Of a stretch of DNA of 32,550 bases, positions 23,843 through 32,527 are shown in pieces. The notes under the pieces were generated by a model. That model made no database searches, had not been told where the DNA came from, and saw only the letters and a program-made list of their open reading frames with translations. The stretch is taken from assembly GCA_002409995.1 (NCBI GenBank), contig DHOR01000040.1:259592-292141 (forward strand), written 5' to 3'. The DNA is from Hungatella sp. UBA5385 (GTDB lineage: Bacteria > Bacillota > Clostridia > Lachnospirales > Lachnospiraceae). The position numbers were made by a program, and so were the translations under genes. Position 1 is the first letter of the stretch. Every line of letters starts with the position of its first letter.

Positions 23843-25881
23843 TTACAATAATTCCAGAATGCAGTCTTTTGTTTTCGCTTCTTTGATAGCAGCCAGTTTA
23901 TTCTCATCCTCCAGAATACTGATCAACTGATTAAGAGCAGTTAAGTGGCTTTCATAATCAGGAGTTGCCAGTACAAACAGTACTTTTACCTCCATATAAT
24001 CGCTGACCATAATCTTTTCAGGCAGCAAAAGCATGGATAAACCAACATCATATACTCCTGCATCAATTCCTGCATGAGCAATCATCACATCCTCAGCAAT
24101 CAGCATTATCTGCTGATGCTCAATTATATTGGATATGATGGTTTCAACATATTGATATTTAATGATATTCTTATATAGCAGAGGCACGGCTGCAAATTCT
24201 ATGGCTTCTTTCCAGCCCATAACTTCGTTAATAATCCGTATGTTTGATCTTGTCAGAAGCTCCTTAAGGTCTGGTTTCTTCTTTTCCAGACTTATTCCCC
24301 GTTCCGACTGGACCATATAGGAGTCAATTTCCATGCGTAGTCTTTGAAATACACTTTCATTTGTATTTTTTTTAACAATCTCAAGTATGGTTTCCACCTG
24401 AGGAAATATTTCCTCTTTATTTCTCAGACTTTCATATACCTGTTTTCGAAGGGCCTTCTTTTGGCTCTCTTCCATGAAAGGCTCAATGATGAACTGTTTT
24501 TTCGGTGTCTGCAAAGAAGTAGATGTAAACACAAGGTCAAAATCTTCCTGATATTGGTAAAACCGCCGGGCGGACATATAGGAAAGGAAGTCAATCTCAG
24601 GAAAAAGATTCTTAAGTGAAGTTAGCAGGAAATGGGATACTGTAATACCATTTTGGCATACTACCACTGCACGGGGACGTCTGTCCGCTTTTTCTTCATC
24701 CTTTTCCTGACTGGTTTGAGCTATAAAAATCAGGGTAATATAAACCAGTTCCTTTTCCGGGAACTTCATTCCAATTAATTTTTCCAGCGGAACCACTGAT
24801 TTTTTCACCATATCATGAACTTCACGGTAATCCGGAAGCACATATTCTGAAATATCCGGTCCTATATGAAAATTATATTGAATGCGGTACAACGCAGGGA
24901 TGCTGTGATTCAGAAGTAAATTAACCAAATTATCTTTATTTTCAAAACACACACACAGGCAATACGTTCAAAATTACTGATAGTCTCTTCTACAGCCCTG
25001 TAAACTTCATTCTGCCCGGCAACCGCTTCCAAATTGGAATTGGTCTTCATGCTCTGAATATGAGCAGTAAAATACATAGTTTCATAGATATTGTTAACAT
25101 CTTCCGCAGCCAGACAGGACTTAATTACCATATATTCTTTGGTTCCTGCCACATGCCGGAACGTATCCGGAACTTTATCCAACACCATACCTTGCCGGAT
25201 ACGCCTGAGTATTAATGTGAAAAAGTAACTGTTTACCTCTATCATTTCATCAGTAAAGCGGTTTTTCATTTCTCTCTCAATCTTTTCCGTCATTTCCCGA
25301 ATGTGTTCCAGCTGCGGTTTGGAAATTTCACCTATTTCTGCTGCCATTCCATACTGGCCATAACCAGAGAGCATATGGAGCAGTACCGCAAATAATCTTT
25401 GCCTCAAATCATACTCCTGCCCTTTCAGCACATACCCCTGCTCCCTGGTATAAACCAGCCGGATTTTCAAATTGGCCAGCTCCGCTTTTAAACGTTTAAA
25501 ATCCGATAATACCGTATTCTTACTGACCTTCAGCACCTCAATAAAATGCTGCAGCGATAATTCCTCCTGCTTTGTTAATAGCATCAGCTGAATGATATTG
25601 CTGCGTTCCTCTTTGGAAAACCATACCTCCTGATTCTCCCATTCAAGCTGTCTGAGATTGACTTGATTTATAACTTCATCCGGTACTATAATCCTGCCGC
25701 TACTGATTCGTTCCAGAATTGGAAGCTGCTGCTCCTCCAGATAGGTATTAATTTTCGCAATCCCGTATTCAAGCTGTTTTCTTGTTAAATGCAGTTTTGC
25801 TTCCAGTTCCTTACCTGTGACAGTCATGCTGTTATTTATAATCTCTTTCAGAATCATATAGTTTCTCTGGCCGATTTTCAT
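23843..25881 (-). pseudogene. MtlR/LicR-type PRD transcription regulator split by a frameshift
   Basis: Two overlapping frames together encode one PRD regulator of about 678 residues. The 5' part (25881-24910, ATG 2 nt after the EIIC stop) holds N-terminal helix-turn-helix regions and PRD1. The 3' part (24952-23843) holds PRD2 (from LVNLLLNHSIPALYRIQY), an EIIB-like domain with C99 in VVVCQNGI, and an EIIA-like domain with H293 in IAHAG (numbered from the 3' frame). The break is at 24945-24958. On the minus strand (TG)5 then TTTT reads through to a stop, whereas (TG)4 would give ...IACVCFENKDN in one frame. All domains are otherwise intact, so this is a recent lesion, a phase-variable switch, programmed slippage or a sequencing error. 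Confidence 0.85.
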
Positions 25882-25883
25882 GT

Positions 25884-27245
25884 TTAAGCTCTTTCCTTTG
25901 CCATATCCTCTTTCTTTTCCTGGATCAAGCTTCTTGAATACAATACAAAAGAAACAATCCATAGAATCAGAATAATAAGGGGGATAAAATCGCCCTGGAG
26001 CGCTTTCGCCGCATGTGAAAATGCATAAGTAAATATAGGTCCGTCAATGCTTGAATTGGATATTAACTGTCCTGGTGCAAGCTCAACCGCCTTGGTGGTA
26101 TTGGCAAGCTCTGTCATAAATGGAGCAAATGCAGTTCCTACCCATAAAAATACAGGTGTAAATATGGTACATTGAATCAGCATACGCAAAATATTTCCAT
26201 TACACACAAAGTACGCAGGAACTGCAATGGCAATATTGATAATTCCGGCAAATGGTAAAATTTTATTGCCGGGAAGTATAAATGACATCAGCAGGGTTAC
26301 CGGAACTGTCCAGATCACAGCCAGCCAGATTTCATTGGCTCCACCCAAAAACGGCCAATCCAGTCCCACATGCATCTCCCTGTCTGCAAATCTCCCTTGC
26401 ATATACTCGGATACCGCATTGGAAATAGGCTCCAGCGCCTGCATGAAATATTTTGAAATAACCGGAAACAATGTAAGCGCAGTTGCACACTGGACTCCTA
26501 AGGTTAATATTCCCGCCACATTATACCGGGCCAGTAATCCAAAAATAATACCTAAAAGGAAGCCCAGAATATGATTTTCCGCAAAAATACCAACCTTTTC
26601 CTTTAAATCCTCAGCATTAAAAGATTTATTTAATACTGGTATTCTCTTAAGCAGACAATCCACAATATACATAGGTGCTGCCAGAAAAACCATCTTATGG
26701 GTACAGGTAACTCCCGGAATTCCGGAAAGTTTTTCTACTCTGTGCTGATGAAAGTCTGCAGATTTTAACTCAAATACTATTTGCACTGCTGCAATAGCAA
26801 ATGCTGCTATCACACTTTTGGTTATGTAATAAACCGCTACTGCCGTAAATATCTTTCCCCATACATTCCATAAATCCGCATTGAATGTATCTGTTTTGTT
26901 AATAGCAAGCATAATAATATTAATCACGATCACTAGAGGGAACATCAAAAAAGCATAGGGCCATGACCATGAAATGGTTGACATGGTTGTCCAGCCACCA
27001 TCGGTTATCGGAAGATTGATGCCTGTTGATTCCAGCATGGCTGTAGCTGCCGGTGTAATAACTCCTGTCATATAGTTAATCAGCATGCTCATGCCGGAAA
27101 ATGCCACACCAAGGGTAACCCCTGCTGAAATAGCATCTTTTATCTTCATCTTAACAATTAATCCGGCTATAATTATAATAATTGGTACAAAAACTGCCGC
27201 CCCAAGCCCTAAAAAGAAATTAACGATATTCGCTAATAGTTGCAT
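25884..27245 (-). CDS. Galactitol-family PTS EIIC component
   Basis: A 453-residue membrane permease of the Gat/SgcC type with about ten helices. Family landmarks include GLGAAVFVPIIIIIAGLIVKMK near the N-terminus (6-27), LDWPFLGGANEIW and the late SSNSSIDGPIFTYAF-like segment. AGGAGGTA lies 10 nt before the ATG. It transports the operon's sugar or polyol while EIIB phosphorylates it. The specificity cannot be read from the sequence; galactitol is only the family name. Confidence 0.9.
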   Translation of the reverse strand: MQLLANIVNFFLGLGAAVFVPIIIIIAGLIVKMKIKDAISAGVTLGVAFSGMSMLINYMTGVITPAATAMLESTGINLPITDGGWTTMSTISWSWPYAFLMFPLVIVINIIMLAINKTDTFNADLWNVWGKIFTAVAVYYITKSVIAAFAIAAVQIVFELKSADFHQHRVEKLSGIPGVTCTHKMVFLAAPMYIVDCLLKRIPVLNKSFNAEDLKEKVGIFAENHILGFLLGIIFGLLARYNVAGILTLGVQCATALTLFPVISKYFMQALEPISNAVSEYMQGRFADREMHVGLDWPFLGGANEIWLAVIWTVPVTLLMSFILPGNKILPFAGIINIAIAVPAYFVCNGNILRMLIQCTIFTPVFLWVGTAFAPFMTELANTTKAVELAPGQLISNSSIDGPIFTYAFSHAAKALQGDFIPLIILILWIVSFVLYSRSLIQEKKEDMAKERA

Positions 27246-27262
27246 ACTCTTCTACCTCCTGA

Positions 27263-27559
27263 TTAATTCTTCTTTTTGTAATCTTCAATCGCCTTTAATA
27301 ACTTTTCAAACTCCTGATCTTTCCCCACTCCTGTTAAAAACGCAATTCCATTGATAACAGGGATTGGGTATTCTTTCGCATTTTTTACTATGGTAATATA
27401 GGCTGCACTGCCTGCCATATAACGTTCTACTGACTTTAAATCAACTGCTTCTACTACTGCATCCACCTTTTTTTCCTTTAACATACGATTAACTTTACTT
27501 GCTACTGTCTGGGATGTGGCTACACCGCTTCCGCAGGCTACTATGATTTTGACTGCCAT
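27263..27559 (-). CDS. Galactitol-family PTS EIIB component
   Basis: A 98-residue cytosolic phosphocarrier. The phospho-cysteine is C9 in VACGSGVATSQ, the standard Gat-type EIIB loop. AAAGGAGA lies about 9 nt before the ATG. It sits 17 nt before EIIC and 28 nt after EIIA, and takes phosphate from the upstream EIIA. Confidence 0.92.
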   Translation of the reverse strand: MAVKIIVACGSGVATSQTVASKVNRMLKEKKVDAVVEAVDLKSVERYMAGSAAYITIVKNAKEYPIPVINGIAFLTGVGKDQEFEKLLKAIEDYKKKN

Positions 27560-27587
27560 AATTAAAATCTCCTTTAATTTTCTTTAT

Positions 27588-28058
27588 CTAATTTTCCATT
27601 CCTTTCATACCGCTTACCACTTCATAAAATTCATCCGCTGTCTCTGCATTATTTAAACGCATCATTAATTCCTGATTCTGAAAATTCTCAACTAATATCT
27701 GAAGCAGCTCCACATGTTCATCTGATTTTAAAAATCCAAGCATAAAAATAAAACGAACCTCGTGAATCACATCATTATTAGCCATTTCCTGCCACTCCAC
27801 TGATTTCTTCAGCCGTATCGGGGCAATGAACGGTCGTATAATCTGTTCCGTGCCTGTATGAGGAATAGCCACCGGGTAAGGCTCGATGGGCAATGCCGTG
27901 GGAAACTGTGCCTCCCGTGTTTTCAAAGATTCCAGATAGGTATTTTTCACAAATCCGTTTTCATATAAAATATCTGCCATTTGTTCAAATACCTGAATTT
28001 GATTATCAGCTTCCATATCAATCTGAATCAATTCCCGGAATAGCATATCTCTTTTCAA
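27588..28058 (-). CDS. PTS EIIA component, fructose/galactitol type (TTG start)
   Basis: A 156-residue EIIA domain protein. The phosphorylated His is H67 in PVAIPHTGTE. The start is taken as TTG 28058: AGGAGGTT (28063-28070) lies at the right distance, while the next ATG (28046) is about 18 nt from that site, and the upstream frame to 28106 runs past it. First gene of the PTS-aldolase-DhaKL operon; a rare TTG start may lower its translation. Confidence 0.88.
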   Translation of the reverse strand: MKRDMLFRELIQIDMEADNQIQVFEQMADILYENGFVKNTYLESLKTREAQFPTALPIEPYPVAIPHTGTEQIIRPFIAPIRLKKSVEWQEMANNDVIHEVRFIFMLGFLKSDEHVELLQILVENFQNQELMMRLNNAETADEFYEVVSGMKGMEN

Positions 28059-28366
28059 ATGTAACCTCCTTCCACGCTTAACACTTACCGGTAATGTTAT
28101 AAGCAATTGTTATGTGCAAATCATACCACCGTTCTATGAGCATAACCACATCCGTTGTGCACAATTGTCGATTTTTGGGATGTGCAAAATTGGGATCAAG
28201 AAATATTTTACTAAATTTTCATGATATATAATCACAAATAGCGAAAAACTCCTATAAGATAATTAAAGCTGCTTATGAGAAAAGCTGCTTTCAACTTTTA
28301 GGATTTTTCGTATTGTCGTTTGCATTTTAAAAGACAAATAATTCAACTTCAACATAATTTCATAAA
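28059..28366 (-). promoter_or_regulatory. Control region before the PTS operon
   Basis: No gene is seen here. ATGTGCAAA is present twice (28112-28120 and 28180-28188), with the palindrome TTGTGCACAA (28155-28164) between them; together they look like operators. AAAGCTGCTT is directly repeated at 28265-28274 and 28281-28290. I could not settle on a convincing -35/-10 pair. Confidence 0.4.
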
Positions 28367-28425
28367 AAAATAACCCCTGAAGAAATCATGCTTATCAGCA
28401 TTTTGATTTCTTCAGGGGTTATTTT
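28367..28425 (-). terminator. Strong hairpin terminator after the FliB-like gene (family member 2)
   Basis: A perfect 22-bp stem (28367-28388 with 28404-28425), inner TGCT-GATA-AGCA stem and an AAA bulge when read on the minus strand, followed there by TTATTTTTTTATG. It ends the 28508-29674 transcript. The core is shared with the hairpin at 21367-21419. Confidence 0.8.
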
Positions 28426-28507
28426 AAATTTATAACTAAGTGAGACTATCACATGGATTTCATAGAAACCAAGTACACCGCTGCAGTCCAGATAATACCG
28501 AACTCCA

Positions 28508-29674
28508 TTAATAAGCTGTCAGTCCAAGCAGATTCTTCATTCCAAACTGCTCATCCTTTATAAACATCTCTTCCAGCTTCTGCAAATTCAAATCAGAATG
28601 TTCCGCTTCCCTGGAATAACGGTGAGCCAACTCCAGAAAATCATGAAAGCTTAAGCTTCTGTTCTGTTTTTCCCAAAGCCCATGAGCCAGCTCCTGTATT
28701 ACCAAAGTGCTGTACACTGCCAGCTTTACTTTTTCATAAGCATGTTCATCATAAACTGCCCCACAAAAATAAGTGAACAGAAAATAGACCATAAGCTGTT
28801 CACACCATCGATTCCACAGCTTATGGAATTCTTCATCTTTCCCTATAAATTCCCCAAAATCCCTTCTGCTGTTTGCATAAGCTTCTGGACCATTTCCATA
28901 CAGCTCCTTCCGAAGGTCTTCCACATAAACAGTCCAATCCTCTTTCAACACTTCCAGTTCATTGAGAGAGTCCACCATTTTCTTCATTCTATGAAACCGC
29001 TCTGTATCCTGTATTCTATATCCGGATATTTTTTTACTTATAATTTTCGGCATATCATCTCTTCTATATCGTTCCAGCAGCTGATCCACTTCATATAATT
29101 TGCCATCTCTAATCCGTCTTTGCAGATCATGTCCCAAAGAAAGCACAACTGCCATACGCAAACCACTATCTAAGCTTCGATTCTGCATAATTTCAAGAAG
29201 TAAATCCCTTACATCCACCAGCTTTGTATAGAGAAAGAAGTCAAAGTCATCATATGACTCCTCCCTCTCTGTCTCCTTAGAGAGAAATGTCACCTTTTCC
29301 TCAATCCCCAGAATCAGCTTTGCTGCCTCCATGCAGGAAAGAGAAAGGGAAATCTCCCTGACACCTTCAAACTCCTCAATATGTCTTGGATAATTGCGGC
29401 AAGTCTTGCATAACATTGCCGGACCTGCTTCTGTATACATATCACAAAGGTTGTCCTCATTTAAAAATGCACACCGTTTTTCATACTGCTTAAAGGTCTG
29501 CTCTTTCCAGTCAATGGAATTCTTAAGTCTGTTGCCAAATCCGTCCTTCTGCTTCTTATATTTCTTCAAAGAAGCATCATCAATCATAATGGACCAGCCT
29601 GCACAGCAGGTATCCTCACACTCTCCTGCCACACAATGAAATCTGCTGTAATAATGGGGTACTGTATATATCAT
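28508..29674 (-). CDS. Flagellin lysine-N-methylase-like protein (FliB family)
   Basis: A 388-residue protein with the family's N-terminal cysteine pattern: C14, C19, C23 and C24 in FHCVAGECEDTCCAGW, and further C68, C77, C89 and C92 ending in CKTCRNYPRH. These Cys probably bind an iron-sulfur cluster, as in YkgJ-like and FliB proteins. The remaining 280 residues are helical and poorly conserved. FliB methylates flagellin lysines in Salmonella; many Clostridia without nearby flagellar genes carry this family, and no flagellar gene is in the window, so the substrate is doubtful. AAGGAG precedes the ATG and directly abuts a 55-bp inverted repeat. Confidence 0.78.
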   Translation of the reverse strand: MIYTVPHYYSRFHCVAGECEDTCCAGWSIMIDDASLKKYKKQKDGFGNRLKNSIDWKEQTFKQYEKRCAFLNEDNLCDMYTEAGPAMLCKTCRNYPRHIEEFEGVREISLSLSCMEAAKLILGIEEKVTFLSKETEREESYDDFDFFLYTKLVDVRDLLLEIMQNRSLDSGLRMAVVLSLGHDLQRRIRDGKLYEVDQLLERYRRDDMPKIISKKISGYRIQDTERFHRMKKMVDSLNELEVLKEDWTVYVEDLRKELYGNGPEAYANSRRDFGEFIGKDEEFHKLWNRWCEQLMVYFLFTYFCGAVYDEHAYEKVKLAVYSTLVIQELAHGLWEKQNRSLSFHDFLELAHRYSREAEHSDLNLQKLEEMFIKDEQFGMKNLLGLTAY

Positions 29675-29690
29675 AGTCTTTTCTCTCCTT

Positions 29691-29745
29691 TTTTAAAATT
29701 GGGGTTCGACCCTTTGATACAAAGGGTCGAACCCCAATTTTAAAA
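29691..29745. repeat. 55-bp perfect inverted repeat (family copy 1)
   Basis: Two perfect 26-nt arms (29691-29716 and 29720-29745) around ATA. The inner arm is GGGGTTCGACCCTTTG and the ends are TTTTAAAA. It lies between ytaF and the FliB-like gene and touches the latter's ribosome site. A second, inverted copy lies at the right edge of the window. Confidence 0.9.
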
Positions 29746-29774
29746 GTCTAAACAATTCAAATAACTCAAACAAT

Positions 29775-30395
29775 TTACAACTTACTAAAAGCCAGAATCA
29801 TAAATAAAACACCGCTTAACCAGGATAAATCCCAGTTCTTTTCCGCAGCCACCTTACGCCCCAGTAATAAACCTGCATACATAACCACAATTCCCATAAT
29901 CATGGAAACAAGAACTGTCATCCCAACAGGTATCTGCAAAAATCCGGAAAGTGTTCCTGCAACAAAACTGTCTATGGACATAGCAAAGGACAGCAGAACA
30001 ATCTCTTTCCACGACAGAGACTTGGACTGATCCCAGTCAGCTGCCATAGGATTCCCGTAGATATTAATAATAATGCTGAGACCGGATATAGAAAAAGTCA
30101 AATCCTTATGAATACTTACATGGCTGTTAATATATTTCTTAATGGCGTAATCCATAAGTCTTACAATCCCAAGAAATAAGAGACAGACAAAAGCTGCCCC
30201 TTTTGTAACATTTCCTGGAATCAGCCGGTCTATAAAACTGCCTGCAAACAAAGCAATTCCCAGACAAAGACTGCAGATTCCATTGATCGCCACAATCTTT
30301 ATCCAGGATATTGATATTTTATTTGCACCGTAAGCAATGCTCGCTACAAATGTATCCATACAAAGCGCCAGAACTAAAATAATAATCTCATACAT
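29775..30395 (-). CDS. ytaF: Sporulation membrane protein YtaF (MntP-like)
   Basis: A 206-residue membrane protein with six helices in two related halves: LCMDTFVASIAYG near the start and AMSIDSFVAGTLSG in the second half, each with a conserved Asp. The acidic loop MAADWDQSKSLSWKE before helix 4 is characteristic of YtaF rather than MntP. MntP relatives export Mn2+; YtaF is linked to sporulation. The ATG follows the MATE stop with no gap (TAA-ATG), so the two are co-expressed. Confidence 0.82.
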   Translation of the reverse strand: MYEIIILVLALCMDTFVASIAYGANKISISWIKIVAINGICSLCLGIALFAGSFIDRLIPGNVTKGAAFVCLLFLGIVRLMDYAIKKYINSHVSIHKDLTFSISGLSIIINIYGNPMAADWDQSKSLSWKEIVLLSFAMSIDSFVAGTLSGFLQIPVGMTVLVSMIMGIVVMYAGLLLGRKVAAEKNWDLSWLSGVLFMILAFSKL

Positions 30396-31793
30396 TTAAT
30401 TCAAATCAGCTTTCCCTTTTTCCTTTAATATATTCTTAAAACCCTGGTTTGGAACCCTGGTTTTTTCCTTTCGGAAGTCATAGAGCACATACAGTAAAGT
30501 ATAACATGCCATGAACCCTGAGACAACAGGTGCAATTGAACCGATTCTTAACATATTGCCGGGCCAGTATGTATATACCACGTAGATAATAGGCATACGC
30601 AGCGCTAAAGCACCAAAACAGCAGCTGATCATTGTAAAAATAGTCTTAGATCTGCCGTTTAAATACCCGTTGAGGCAAAATACAAAGGTAACTGCCAGAT
30701 AATCATAACTGCAAGCCCTGAAAAATGGAATACCCTCCTGAATAATATTTGCATCTTTTGTAAATACCCCGATCATAGTTTCAGGAGAAAGCTGAGCCCA
30801 GCCCCAGAACAGCGCTGAACAGAACACTGCAAATCCAAGCCCTGCAAAAAGAGAACTTTTGGCACGTTCCGGCTTACCTGCTCCATAGTTTTGTGCTGTA
30901 ATGGCAGCAAGTGCATTGGCAATGGAGGTGGCAGGAAGCATGGCAAAAACATCGTATTTGCTGGCAACTCCCACTGCTGAAGCAGCATAGACTCCAAGAC
31001 GGTTGGTAACGCTTGTAAGATAGAGAAATGACAGCCGCACCATACACTCCTGAAGGGAAATAGGGATTCCAACTGCTGCAAGTTCCTTTGCTTTTTCCAC
31101 ATCGATTCGGAAATTGGAGAGTTTAAAAGTAAAGATAAACTGCTGTCTGTTTAAATACACCACAACACAGATCATGCTGACAGCCTGAGCACCTACAGTC
31201 GCAATTGCCACTCCTGCAACACCAAGTCCCAACATTCCAGTCAGAACAAGATCACCGATAATATTTAAAATACAGGAAAATGCAACAAAAATCATAGGAT
31301 TCTTAGAATCTCCGCACCCTCTTAAGATAGCGCTGATCCCATTATAACCGCAGATAAAAATAATTCCTCCGCTGCAGATTAAAACATAGGTTTTCGCTAG
31401 CTCAAAGGATTCCTCCGGTGTTTTTAAAAGTCTTAATATCCCAGGAGTAAACACAAACATCAGTGCAGTAAGAATCACTGCCACAATTGCAAATACAGAA
31501 AGAGTGGTTCCAATGGTCTTTTTCACTCCTTCTTTATCATTCATACCGGTATATTTCCCTGCTAAAATAGTGCCTCCCAGAGTCAGCCCTGTAATCATAC
31601 TGGTAATAATCTGAGTCACCTGGGTTCCTGTAGAAACAGCAGCCACACTTTCCGGATTGCAGTATCTTCCAATTACAAAAAGGTCCACAGCACCATATAG
31701 TGCCTGAATCATATTGGCTATTACAAACGGAAATGCAAATTTAATTAACACCTTTAATACATTGCCTTCTGTCAGGCTGTTGGTCTCTTTCAT
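30396..31793 (-). CDS. MATE family efflux transporter
   Basis: A 465-residue, twelve-helix transporter of normal length. It begins with FPFVIANMIQALYGAVDLFVIGRY and has the internally repeated MATE segments, including TGLTLGGTILAGKY and ASAVGVASKYDVFAMLPATSIANALAA. It exports drugs or cationic compounds with Na+ or H+. AAGGAG lies 7 nt before the ATG. Transcription probably starts at the MerR-type promoter 31839-31869 and continues into ytaF. Confidence 0.92.
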   Translation of the reverse strand: MKETNSLTEGNVLKVLIKFAFPFVIANMIQALYGAVDLFVIGRYCNPESVAAVSTGTQVTQIITSMITGLTLGGTILAGKYTGMNDKEGVKKTIGTTLSVFAIVAVILTALMFVFTPGILRLLKTPEESFELAKTYVLICSGGIIFICGYNGISAILRGCGDSKNPMIFVAFSCILNIIGDLVLTGMLGLGVAGVAIATVGAQAVSMICVVVYLNRQQFIFTFKLSNFRIDVEKAKELAAVGIPISLQECMVRLSFLYLTSVTNRLGVYAASAVGVASKYDVFAMLPATSIANALAAITAQNYGAGKPERAKSSLFAGLGFAVFCSALFWGWAQLSPETMIGVFTKDANIIQEGIPFFRACSYDYLAVTFVFCLNGYLNGRSKTIFTMISCCFGALALRMPIIYVVYTYWPGNMLRIGSIAPVVSGFMACYTLLYVLYDFRKEKTRVPNQGFKNILKEKGKADLN

Positions 31794-31838
31794 CTCTCTG
31801 CTCCTTGATTTATATTGGATAAGACTATCTTACTATAT

Positions 31839-31869
31839 AAAATAGACCTTCCAGTAAGTGGAAGGTCAA
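31839..31869 (-). promoter_or_regulatory. MerR-type promoter/operator of the MATE-ytaF operon
   Basis: On the minus strand TTGACC (31864-31869) and TATTTT (31839-31844) are separated by 19 bp holding GACCTTCC (arm 31860-31867) and GGAAGGTC (31845-31852). The dyad and spacing are very close to known CueR/BmrR-type promoters. The hairpin could also act as a weak terminator for signal peptidase I. Confidence 0.7.
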
Positions 31870-31893
31870 GCATTTTATCCAATTAATTTCATC

Positions 31894-32460
31894 CTAATTA
31901 ATTTTCTGGATATTTGGGAAATACCTAAACAATACCTTGGCAAGAATTTTCTTCTCAGAAACATAAGGGTCTATCCAATATCTGGCATCGCCGGAAAAAT
32001 TCCTATTATCTCCCAGCATTAAGTAGCAGTCATTTGGTATTTGAAAATGATAATCCTCTGAATTCATAGGCTCATGAAGATAAGGCTCCTCCAAAGGTGT
32101 TTCAGACCCATTAATATAAACCTGATTATCACGTATATCCACAGTCTCTCCCGGAAGTCCGATAACCCGCTTCACAAGACGGGTTTCCTCTTCGCCAGGA
32201 CCTATGGGATGTTTGAATATTACAATATCTCCCCTCTCCGGCTCTTCTCCAAACTTATAAGCCAGTCTGGAGCCTATAATCCGGTCTCCTGTCATAATGG
32301 TATTCTCCATGGAGCCTGATGGCACCGTACTATTGGCAATCAGAAATGAATTGACAAATAGCGCTATAGCTGCAGCCACCACAATAATCTTCAGCCATTC
32401 AATAATTTCTTTCTTTAAATTATAAGGTTCTTTCTGATCTTCTTTATTCCTGTCTCTCAT
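31894..32460 (-). CDS. lepB: Signal peptidase I
   Basis: A 188-residue type I signal peptidase of short Gram-positive form. One N-terminal TM (about 24-43), catalytic S50 in VPSGSMENT, catalytic K97 in RLVKRVIG, and the box GDNRNFSGDARYW near 145-160. It removes signal peptides from exported proteins on the outer membrane face. GGAAGG precedes the ATG. Its promoter seems to use part of a repeat element for the -35. Confidence 0.93.
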   Translation of the reverse strand: MRDRNKEDQKEPYNLKKEIIEWLKIIVVAAAIALFVNSFLIANSTVPSGSMENTIMTGDRIIGSRLAYKFGEEPERGDIVIFKHPIGPGEEETRLVKRVIGLPGETVDIRDNQVYINGSETPLEEPYLHEPMNSEDYHFQIPNDCYLMLGDNRNFSGDARYWIDPYVSEKKILAKVLFRYFPNIQKIN

Positions 32461-32498
32461 TTCTGTACCTTCCTTTTATTTCAGTTGTAGATTTCTCT

Positions 32499-32527
32499 AT
32501 TGTACCAAATTTAAAACTGGGGTTCAA
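32499..32527 (-). promoter_or_regulatory. lepB: Promoter of the signal peptidase gene, -35 inside the repeat
   Basis: On the minus strand TTGAAC (32522-32527), 17 bp, TACAAT (32499-32504). The -35 lies in the inverted repeat; copy 1 of the repeat has TCGAAC there. Confidence 0.6.

Noticed and set aside
28112..28130. Sigma-54 promoter before the PTS operon (TGG...TTGCA on the minus strand)
   Set aside because: The GG-to-GC gap is 8 nt, not 10, and the regulator has no visible sigma-54-interacting AAA+ domain.
28265..28300. Catabolite-responsive element (TGAAAGC.GCTTTTC-like)
   Set aside because: An extra base breaks the symmetric core, so it does not fit the cre consensus well enough.
29701..29735. 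Possible tRNA fragment because of GGGTTCGA and GTCGAACCC
   Set aside because: The similarity is limited to the T-arm sequence inside a perfect palindrome; no D-arm, anticodon arm or acceptor stem is present.
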